This document shows, piece by piece, positions 1-6,151 of a stretch of 12,166 nt of DNA (the first letter of the stretch is position 1; each line of letters begins with the position of its first letter). Origin of the DNA: Candidatus Heimdallarchaeota archaeon (GTDB lineage Archaea; Asgardarchaeota; Heimdallarchaeia; Heimdallarchaeales; Kariarchaeaceae). The stretch covers positions 1 to 12,166 of the forward strand of contig JALUTL010000212.1 of assembly GCA_027016475.1 (NCBI GenBank), written 5' to 3'. The notes under the pieces were generated by a model. It had not been told where the DNA came from. It saw only the letters and a program-made list of their open reading frames with translations, and did not search any database. A program made the translations under genes and the position numbers.

Positions 1-837
1 TCGATAGACAGTACATATAGGCTTAACAATGGAGTGGAGATTCCAGTGCTTGGGTTCGGCACATATCGGGCAAATTCGGGGGGAGAAACGGAAAAAGCAG
101 TTCGTGATGCATTGGAAGTGGGATATCGGCATATAGACACTGCGGCAATCTATGGCAATGAGGAGGATGTCGGAAAGGCGATAAGGAACTCAGGGATTGA
201 CAGGGACGAACTGTTTGTGACGACAAAGCTATGGAACAGAGATCATGGGTACGACAATGCGTTGAAGGCATTTGACAGGTCGCTGGAAAAATTGGGGCTT
301 GACTATGTTGACTTGTACCTGATCCATTGGCCCGTGGAAGAGCTCAGGCTGGAAAGCTGGAAAGCCTTGGAAAAGATTTACAAGGAAGGCAGGGCGAGTG
401 CAATCGGGGTTTCCAATTATATGCAGTGGCATTTGGAGGAACTGTTTCCGGAAGCAGAAGTGGTTCCGCAAGTGAATCAAATCGAGTTTTCCCCATATCT
501 TTACCAAAAGTCTCTCCTAGAATGTTGTGAATCAAGTGGTATCAAGGTAGAAGCCTACAGTCCGTTGACCAAAGGCCGAAAGTTGGATGATCCAAGGCTG
601 AAGCAAATTGCAGACAACTATGGGAAAACACCAGCCCAGATTCTTCTGCGATGGTGCCTTCAAAGAGGAACAATCGTATTGGTGAAATCCACCAAAAGGG
701 AAAGAATAGAAGAAAATGCAGCCATTTTTGATTTTGAGATCTCAGACAGCGACATGGCCATTTTGGACGGATTTGACGAAGGATTGAGAACGGGTTGGGA
801 TCCATCGACCCAAAAGCTGTGGGTTGATTCCCGCTAG
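1..837 (+). CDS. Aldo/keto reductase, AKR5-like (5' end outside window)
   Basis: Probable NADPH-dependent cytosolic reductase of aldehydes or ketones, close to the 2,5-diketo-D-gluconate reductase group; the physiological substrate cannot be read from sequence. The reading frame is open from base 1. A GTG at 34 could serve as a start, but the eleven residues before it (ending LNNG) are the conserved first beta hairpin of the family, so the true start should lie within a few codons beyond the left edge. Counting from the GTG, the catalytic tetrad is complete: Asp35 (HIDTA), Tyr40 (IYGNE), Lys65 (TTKLW), His98 (LIHWP). The 5, 25 and 33 residue spacings match 2,5-DKG reductase A (Asp45, Tyr50, Lys75, His108). 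KSTKRERIEEN near residue 218 is the NADPH 2'-phosphate binding loop. Its stop codon abuts the stop of the opposing deaminase gene, with no spacer. Confidence 0.93.
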   Translation, partial: SIDSTYRLNNGVEIPVLGFGTYRANSGGETEKAVRDALEVGYRHIDTAAIYGNEEDVGKAIRNSGIDRDELFVTTKLWNRDHGYDNALKAFDRSLEKLGLDYVDLYLIHWPVEELRLESWKALEKIYKEGRASAIGVSNYMQWHLEELFPEAEVVPQVNQIEFSPYLYQKSLLECCESSGIKVEAYSPLTKGRKLDDPRLKQIADNYGKTPAQILLRWCLQRGTIVLVKSTKRERIEENAAIFDFEISDSDMAILDGFDEGLRTGWDPSTQKLWVDSR

Positions 838-2196
838 CTATCGCTTGTTGAGCAAGGCAAGGGCTTCCTGTTCGAATTGGTTCAGCACTTCCTCGAGATT
901 TACTGACAGTACAGTTCTGTTCCGCATTTTCCATTTGCCCCCTACCATTGCGTCCGACACGTCAGAGCCTTTTGCTGCATAGACAATGTGGGAGAGCAGG
1001 GTTTGGGTAGAGGGAATAGGATGGAGATGGGGCTTGTTCAGGTCAATGGCAATGATGTCGGCATACATGCCGCGTTTCAAGTCACCGACTTCCGTCCAAC
1101 CCATTGCCTGCGCTCCACCATAGGTGGCCATATGGATGATCTGCGGGGCAGGCAGCCGGGTTGCCAAATGGAAGAACCCCTTTTGCAGGATTGCAGTTGC
1201 CTTCATAGTGCCGAACATGTCAAGAGTATTGTTGGAGCAGGCGCTGTCAGTTCCCAGACCTACCTTCATTTGTGCATTCAGGTATTCCTGTACAGGAGCG
1301 GCCCGGTTTGCCAGCTTCATGTTGGATTCAGTGTTGATCGAAACGGATACACCCGTTTTGGCAAGTATTTCTATGTCCGATGCGGGAACTTCTATGGCAT
1401 GGGCCGCCAGAGTAAAGTCAGTTAGTGCATTGATCGCATTCATGTATTGGACAGGCGTTTCCGCATCAGCAGGAACCGAGAATCCTTCCCGTTCTGCAAA
1501 GCTTCTGATTGCCTTCATTTCATCATCGGCTTCGGCGATGTGGGTGTGCACAATCATTGGAGGGAGTGTTTCATGTTTGAGGTTGAAGTCACGCACAAAT
1601 TCATTGATCTTCTGGTAATCATCCGGTGAAACAGTATATGGTGCATGAGGGTTCATGGAAATACGGACGGCATCATCGTTTTTGCCATGGAATTCAGAAA
1701 TCAGGTCATGGGGAAAGCGCAGTTCTGCCATCCCAGACAGCGTAGGAGGCCCGCAGAGCAGACGAACGCCAACTTCCCTGAATGCCAATGCTTCCTGTCG
1801 GGGATGCCAATATTGTGAGTTGAAAAGGGTGGTTCCAGACATTAGGGCCTCTATGGCGGCGAGTTTGGCACCTATCAGAACATCTTCAGGAGTCATCTTT
1901 CTTTCGATGGGCCAGATATAGTCATTCAACCACTCCTGCAACGGAAGATCGTCTGCGTAGCCGCGGAACAGGGTCATGGCTGCGTGAGAATGCGCATTGA
2001 CCAATCCGGGCATCAGGACATGATGAGGCAGGTCAACAACGGTATCTGCTGTATGATCCATTTTGTCCCATTGGTTGACTTCGACAATCTTGTTCCCTTC
2101 AATCAGGACACCAGCATTTTCAAGCACCTGTGGACTTGGACTTGAAGTGTTGTGGATGGCATATTTTGCTTTGAGCAGGGTTGTTTCAGAATTCAC
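838..2196 (-). CDS. mtaD: S-adenosylhomocysteine / 5'-methylthioadenosine deaminase-like amidohydrolase
   Basis: Metal-dependent cytosolic deaminase of the ATZ/TRZ amidohydrolase subfamily, predicted to convert the adenine ring of MTA, SAH or 5'-deoxyadenosine to hypoxanthine, releasing ammonia. With GTG 2196 as residue 1 the product is 452 residues, near the family's usual 420-450. Visible metal and catalytic residues: His69 and His71 (NAHSH), His219 and Glu222 (HIAE), His266 (AAHAIE) and Asp317 (GLGTDS, followed by CSNNTLDMF). A longer frame reaches ATG 2310, but it would overlap the start of the divergent phosphorylase, and its extra 38 residues do not resemble the family. The family-like N-terminus begins at the GTG. 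No Shine-Dalgarno is visible before it. The divergent neighbour is an MTA/MTI phosphorylase, which supports a nucleoside-salvage role. Guanine or 5'-deoxyadenosine deamination remains possible; symbol assigned by family only. Confidence 0.85.
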   Translation of the reverse strand: MNSETTLLKAKYAIHNTSSPSPQVLENAGVLIEGNKIVEVNQWDKMDHTADTVVDLPHHVLMPGLVNAHSHAAMTLFRGYADDLPLQEWLNDYIWPIERKMTPEDVLIGAKLAAIEALMSGTTLFNSQYWHPRQEALAFREVGVRLLCGPPTLSGMAELRFPHDLISEFHGKNDDAVRISMNPHAPYTVSPDDYQKINEFVRDFNLKHETLPPMIVHTHIAEADDEMKAIRSFAEREGFSVPADAETPVQYMNAINALTDFTLAAHAIEVPASDIEILAKTGVSVSINTESNMKLANRAAPVQEYLNAQMKVGLGTDSACSNNTLDMFGTMKATAILQKGFFHLATRLPAPQIIHMATYGGAQAMGWTEVGDLKRGMYADIIAIDLNKPHLHPIPSTQTLLSHIVYAAKGSDVSDAMVGGKWKMRNRTVLSVNLEEVLNQFEQEALALLNKR

Positions 2197-2293
2197 GATG
2201 CATTTTGGCGAACAGGGTTTAAGGACAATAGGATTGAAGCAAACCAAATTGATTGGATTAGAAAATTTATTTAGCCATTGAAGAAGGAGAGGT
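2197..2293. promoter_or_regulatory. Divergent promoter region between deaminase and phosphorylase
   Basis: This 97-bp spacer between two divergent starts must hold both promoters. Its only strongly A/T-rich core is at 2262-2273 (aaaatttattta), which reads TATA-like on both strands. On the minus strand it would give a start site near 2240 and a leader of about 45 nt before GTG 2196. On the plus strand it would put the start site very near ATG 2294, which sits awkwardly with the ribosome binding site there. The element is a candidate only. Confidence 0.35.
2286..2289 (+). promoter_or_regulatory. Shine-Dalgarno site of the phosphorylase gene
   Basis: GGAG within aaggagaggt lies 4 nt before ATG 2294. 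It supports that ATG as the start. This is the only clear purine-rich ribosome binding site among the genes whose start is inside the window. Confidence 0.65.
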
Positions 2294-3064
2294 ATGGCCA
2301 TAGGAATCATAGGCGGATCAGGATTTTACAAGTTGGGAGAAGGAGAATCAAAGAGGCATGATACACCATTCGGCATGAGTGGGGAGATTGTAGAGATCAA
2401 AGAACCAGAATTCAAAAAACCAGTATATTTCTTGGCGCGGCATGGCAGAGATCATTCCGTTCCACCCCATGCCATCAATTACAGGGCAAACATCTATGCA
2501 CTTCATGCGTTGGGTGTGAAATATGTTGTTGCAACAAACGCAGTTGGGTCTACACAGAACCACATCAAGCCGGGCATGTTCGGCATTCCCGACCAGATCA
2601 TTGATTTCACGTCAGGCAGAAAAAACACCTTTTTCACGGGAACGGCTGATCCGACAGTTCCAATCGACTATCAAAGGGTTGTGCATACCGATGTCAGTGA
2701 ACCGTTCTCTCTTAAGGTACGAGAATGCATACGGCAGACCCTTGAAGAGATGGAAGAAGTGTTTGTTGGCCATGGCACAATTGCAGTAGCCAATGGACCC
2801 CGTTTTGAAACCCCTGCCGAGGTTAAAATGCTTCGAATGCTTGGTGCAGATTTTTTGGGCATGACATCATCGCCGGAAGCGTTTTTGGCCAAGGAATTGG
2901 GAATTGAATATGCCACAATTGCAGTGGTCACCAACTACGGGGCAGGAATGCAACATTCAGTAACCCATGAGGAGGTGGTCGAAATGTTTCAGGAAAAAAT
3001 CAGGACACTACAGGAAGTAGTCAACCAGACAATATTCAAGGTTATTGAACAGGATTCCTACTGA
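2294..3064 (+). CDS. 5'-methylthioadenosine / methylthioinosine phosphorylase
   Basis: Phosphorolyses a 5'-methylthio-nucleoside to free purine and 5-methylthioribose-1-phosphate in methionine/purine salvage. The 256-residue product is typical of the PNP/MTAP family-2 fold. Landmarks: GIIGGSGFY at residues 4-12 (phosphate loop), RHGRDH 49-54, INYRANI 61-67, TNAVGS 81-86, GPRFET 168-173 and GMTSSPEA 189-196 (the Met that contacts the ribose). The base-recognition loop reads TNYGAG at 213-218. Human MTAP has TDYDCW here, whose two Asp residues read the 6-amino group and N7 of adenine. This protein has Asn214 and Gly216, and human PNP also has Asn (Asn243) for 6-oxopurines. I infer a preference for methylthioinosine or another 6-oxopurine nucleoside, fed by the divergent deaminase. 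The start is fixed by a GGAG 4 nt upstream. The last 7 bp overlap the 3' end of the opposing tldD-like gene. Confidence 0.9.
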   Translation: MAIGIIGGSGFYKLGEGESKRHDTPFGMSGEIVEIKEPEFKKPVYFLARHGRDHSVPPHAINYRANIYALHALGVKYVVATNAVGSTQNHIKPGMFGIPDQIIDFTSGRKNTFFTGTADPTVPIDYQRVVHTDVSEPFSLKVRECIRQTLEEMEEVFVGHGTIAVANGPRFETPAEVKMLRMLGADFLGMTSSPEAFLAKELGIEYATIAVVTNYGAGMQHSVTHEEVVEMFQEKIRTLQEVVNQTIFKVIEQDSY

Positions 3065-4509
3065 ACAACGCCGATTCTAACATTTTCAAAACGAGTAGTA
3101 GGTGCTCCATGACCAGTATACATCACCTGTCCAGGTTCACCTTTTCCACAGTTCGGAGTGCCAAAAAACTTGAAATCATCCTTGTTTGCCACTGCGGAAA
3201 CCGAATTCCAAAATTGAGGAGTAATTCCGGTATAGCTAGGGTTCCTGATCATGTGCTTGATTTCTCCGTTTTCGATTTTCCAGCCAATTTCACAGCCGAA
3301 TTGAAAGGATAGTCGAAGGTCATCGATTGACCATGAGACATTGGTGTCAAACAGGTAGCCATCTTTTGTATCCTCAATGATTTCATCATATTTCCAATCG
3401 CCGGGCTCCAAGTTGATGTTTGTCATTCTAATGAGGGGCATGCGGTTGTAAGCGGAAGCCCGAGCCGCTCCAGAGGAACGTTCCAGACCGATGAGGGGAG
3501 CAGTTTCCCGTGAGGACAGATAGCCGACAAACAATCCTTTGTCAACGAGAACAGAGCGTTGTGCGGCAACCCCTTCGTGATCATAGTAAAATGTCCCCAA
3601 TCCACCGGGAGCAGTGGCGTCGGCCACCAGAGTGACCAATTCATTTCCAAACTTCAGCTCATTGAGCAAGTGGGGCTTCAAGAAACTGGTTCCTGCAAAT
3701 GCAGCCTCATAATCCAATGCCCGATCAAGTTCAAAGCCATGGCCGTTTTCATGAGTTTGTAGCATCAACTGGGCAGGACGCAAAATAAGGGTGGCATCAT
3801 TCTTGCTGGGGCAGGCAGGGGCCTCAAGCAGTTCAAGCGCTTCCTTTGTTGCCATCGGAGCTTCTTCAATCAGGTTCAGTGATTCAAAGAATTCGTACCC
3901 AGCCGTGGAAAAATCACCTCGGAAAGACGAGGGCTTGCTTCGAGTTTGTGTTTCACTGCCCTGCACTGCCAAAGTTGAAACACCTCCACCGGTTACGGCA
4001 ATTGTCTGATCGATCCGTGTACCTTCAGACGTCCACAGGATCATTCGATCCTTCCAATGATTGTAATAGCTGTTCCTGGCCTTGACACGGGAATCGCCGG
4101 TGTTTGCCGATTTGGAGGCCTCAATGAGAACTGCAACAATTTCCTCTAGTGAGACAGTTTCCGGATTTGTTTTCATGGGAGTAATGACAGTGTCCTTGTG
4201 TACAGGTTCATCCGCCAGTACAATGGGGCGTTTCATGGTTTTGGAAACGGCCTTTGCAACACGGATTGCTTTCAAGGCAGTTTTTTCAAGGTTGTCACGA
4301 TCAAGGATGTTGGTTGAGGCAAAACCGTATGCTCCATCACACAATACCTTGACACCAAGTCCTGCCGACAGGCTTTTGGAATTGCCTTCGATTGCTTCGT
4401 TCTTCACGGAGATCGACATGCTTCTGCGTTCCATAAATTTGACATCAGCATATGCAACGCCATCGGCCGTGGCTTTTGACAAAGTGAATTCAAGAAGGTC
4501 AGGATCCAT
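3058..4509 (-). CDS. tldD: TldD/PmbA-family zinc metalloprotease, TldD-like
   Basis: Cytosolic metalloprotease-like protein of the TldD/PmbA family, whose characterised bacterial members cleave unfolded or leader peptides as a TldD-TldE heterodimer. The 483-residue length is normal. The N-terminal half carries the usual domain (SAGLGVKV at 48-55, YGFAST at 61-66). The active-site helix is at 252-262 (THENGHGFELD), followed by YEAAFAGTSF. The C-terminal zinc-site region holds Cys454 in TPNCGKGEPGQ, then GHGAPTTRFENV. The zinc motif reads HExxH (His253, Glu254, His257), whereas E. coli TldD has HExxxH (HEAVGH), so one residue is missing. ATG 4509 has no Shine-Dalgarno but a TATA-like box about 25 nt upstream, suggesting a leaderless mRNA. 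No PmbA/TldE partner is in the window. The gene converges on the phosphorylase, overlapping its 3' end by 7 bp. Confidence 0.9.
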   Translation of the reverse strand: MDPDLLEFTLSKATADGVAYADVKFMERRSMSISVKNEAIEGNSKSLSAGLGVKVLCDGAYGFASTNILDRDNLEKTALKAIRVAKAVSKTMKRPIVLADEPVHKDTVITPMKTNPETVSLEEIVAVLIEASKSANTGDSRVKARNSYYNHWKDRMILWTSEGTRIDQTIAVTGGGVSTLAVQGSETQTRSKPSSFRGDFSTAGYEFFESLNLIEEAPMATKEALELLEAPACPSKNDATLILRPAQLMLQTHENGHGFELDRALDYEAAFAGTSFLKPHLLNELKFGNELVTLVADATAPGGLGTFYYDHEGVAAQRSVLVDKGLFVGYLSSRETAPLIGLERSSGAARASAYNRMPLIRMTNINLEPGDWKYDEIIEDTKDGYLFDTNVSWSIDDLRLSFQFGCEIGWKIENGEIKHMIRNPSYTGITPQFWNSVSAVANKDDFKFFGTPNCGKGEPGQVMYTGHGAPTTRFENVRIGVVQ

Positions 4510-4529
4510 ATTGCGAAATATGTTGAAGG

Positions 4530-4539
4530 GTTAAAAAGC
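4530..4539 (-). promoter_or_regulatory. Candidate TATA box of the tldD-like gene (leaderless)
   Basis: On the minus strand the sequence reads gctttttaac (top strand gttaaaaagc), centred about 25 nt before ATG 4509. Archaeal TATA boxes sit about 25-27 nt before the transcription start, so transcription would begin at or next to the start codon. The absence of any Shine-Dalgarno sequence agrees with a leaderless transcript. The call rests on spacing and composition alone. Confidence 0.4.
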
Positions 4540-4637
4540 ACTATGGGATCGGAATTTGGAAAATGGGGAAAAGTTTGCTCAAGGGTGTGCAAGAAAAATT
4601 TGGCGAATTGAGATTTTCCCATGCTATGGTGCTGTAA

Positions 4638-4668
4638 TTTTTTTATAGTTATTTTATGGAGATATAAC
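4638..4668 (+). promoter_or_regulatory. Candidate promoter elements of the acyl-CoA dehydrogenase gene
   Basis: The A/T-rich part of the 193-bp spacer 4510-4702 contains two TATA-like boxes on the plus strand: tttttttatag at about 4638-4648 and gatataac at 4661-4668. The first would give a start site near 4670 and a 33-nt leader before ATG 4703. The second would give a start site near 4691 and a very short leader. I cannot choose between them. I see no small gene or RNA in the rest of this spacer. Confidence 0.35.
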
Positions 4669-4702
4669 AAGCAGAAACAAATTGAAAAATTTGGGATGTA
4701 CC

Positions 4703-6151
4703 ATGAGTATCGAAGAACTAGAGAATTTCAACATAGATGCCAAAATGAAGGAGCTTGTCAACCATTATGCTCCGAAGCTTGGCTTCGACCAAGACGCGAT
4801 TGACGTATTTTTCGATGTGCGAAGCACGATCGACACCATATTGGAAAAAAGGGATGCAAGGACAAAGGCAAGAGAATGGGATCATGTTGGCGTAAAGGTC
4901 GAAAACGGCAAGGTTATTTTGCCGAAGGATTTTGAGGAGATAGTCTTTGAGATAGTGAAGGACAATCAACTTTACAGTTTCTTCCTTCCAGAGGATCTTG
5001 GAGGGATGGGATTTGGAAATCTGTTTCAAGGCCCGATTACGGAGACCTTGGCGAGACATGACATTTCATTGCAGATAATGGTCATGATCTCGCTTTCCGT
5101 GATTGAAGCATTGGTGCAGTATTACAAGCCGCACTTTGACCAAACATTGATGGAATTTGCAGAAGGCAAACGGCTGGGGTATGTCGCATTTTCGGAACCG
5201 GGAGCAGGATCCAATCTGGAAGCCGTCAAGTCCACTTCAGAACTGGTGGGTGACGAATATGTCCTGAACGGTACAAAGGTGTGGATTTCAAATGGAGGAT
5301 ATGCCAACACCGGATTGTTTTTGGCCCAAAACATTGTCAACGGAAAACAAGAAGGAACCAACGTGCTTCTTGTGACTGATTTGGACGGTATCACACCGTT
5401 GAGAGTGGAGGAAAAGTCAGGGCTTCATGTGTCCCCGACAGCCCAGTTGCAGTTTGAAAATGTGACTGTGCCGAAGGAAAACCTGATTGCTGAGCCGGGA
5501 AACGGCTACAGGAAGGTGCTGGAACGGCTCATGGGGATGAGAGTGGGCGTGAGCTTCCAAGGTATCGCGGCTGCAAAAAGACTGTTCCAAGAAGCCTTTT
5601 CGTATGCCAAAACCCGTGAGCAGTTCAAGCGCCCCATCATTGAGTTTCCAATCATTAAGCAGAAGCTTGTAGAGATGATGAGAACTATTCCGAGGATGGA
5701 AGAATACGGGTTTTTGGCAGGCTACACTTTGGACAGGTACAATAAAGGATGGATTCCAACGGATGTCAATGCCGGAGGGAAAGAAGGGCCTGAAAAGCAG
5801 GCAGCGTCCATGGTTCCTGGCGCAGTCCGTGGGGGATTGGCTCACCACTATGTTTCGTCTGCAAAACTGTACACATCCGAAGTTGTAAACCAAATCGCCT
5901 ATGATGCAACACAGATCTTTGGAGGCAACGGGTTTGTTGCAGAGTACGAAGTAAACAAGATCATGAGGGATGTCAGGGTTCTTGCCATCTATGAAGGCAC
6001 ATCAGAGATTCATGACCAAATTCTTCAAAGAACCAAACAGGCAACAGCAATGATACCGAACTTCAAAAGGCTTTATTCAACCTTTGACGGCTCGACAGTC
6101 TATGAGCGGATTATGTTTGAACGGTTTCCAGATGTCAAGGAACTGATTTAA
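4703..6151 (+). CDS. Acyl-CoA dehydrogenase family flavoprotein
   Basis: FAD-dependent dehydrogenase that would introduce an alpha-beta double bond into an acyl-CoA, as in fatty-acid or branched-chain acid oxidation; cytosolic, passing electrons to an electron-transfer flavoprotein. The product is 482 residues. Landmarks: FFLPEDLGGMGFG at 93-105, the FAD/substrate strand GYVAFSEPGAGSN at 159-171, WISNGGY at 194-200, YAKTREQF at 301-308 (C-terminal domain), FGGNGF at 406-411, and Glu431 in IYEGTSEI, the position of the catalytic base in medium-chain enzymes. It is about 100 residues longer than a typical 380-residue member, owing to an N-terminal extension, an insertion around residues 346-375 and a roughly 45-residue tail. 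An in-frame TTG at 4682 adds seven residues (MKNLGCT) and is less likely. Its stop codon overlaps that of the giant surface protein gene. Substrate chain length is unknown. Confidence 0.92.
   Translation: MSIEELENFNIDAKMKELVNHYAPKLGFDQDAIDVFFDVRSTIDTILEKRDARTKAREWDHVGVKVENGKVILPKDFEEIVFEIVKDNQLYSFFLPEDLGGMGFGNLFQGPITETLARHDISLQIMVMISLSVIEALVQYYKPHFDQTLMEFAEGKRLGYVAFSEPGAGSNLEAVKSTSELVGDEYVLNGTKVWISNGGYANTGLFLAQNIVNGKQEGTNVLLVTDLDGITPLRVEEKSGLHVSPTAQLQFENVTVPKENLIAEPGNGYRKVLERLMGMRVGVSFQGIAAAKRLFQEAFSYAKTREQFKRPIIEFPIIKQKLVEMMRTIPRMEEYGFLAGYTLDRYNKGWIPTDVNAGGKEGPEKQAASMVPGAVRGGLAHHYVSSAKLYTSEVVNQIAYDATQIFGGNGFVAEYEVNKIMRDVRVLAIYEGTSEIHDQILQRTKQATAMIPNFKRLYSTFDGSTVYERIMFERFPDVKELI

Noticed and set aside
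34..36. GTG at 34 as the start of the aldo/keto reductase
   Set aside because: It would remove the conserved N-terminal hairpin (YRLNNG), which is encoded in the same open frame just upstream. The catalytic-residue numbering of 2,5-DKG reductase also calls for about ten more residues.
542..934. A 130-residue antisense frame spanning the first convergent junction
   Set aside because: It is opposite conserved reductase codons and runs into deaminase coding sequence in another frame, with no recognisable domain.
2186..2203. Mini-ORF (ATG CAT CGT GAA TTC TGA) overlapping the deaminase start on the minus strand
   Set aside because: Five codons with no ribosome binding site; too short to distinguish from chance.
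2197..2310. N-terminal extension of the deaminase to ATG 2310
   Set aside because: It would run through the divergent promoter region and overlap the SD-supported start of the phosphorylase, and the extra residues do not look like the amidohydrolase family. GTG 2196 precedes the first family-like strand.
4682..4684. TTG at 4682 as the start of the acyl-CoA dehydrogenase
   Set aside because: The ATG seven codons later is the stronger start codon, and the added MKNLGCT has no family resemblance.
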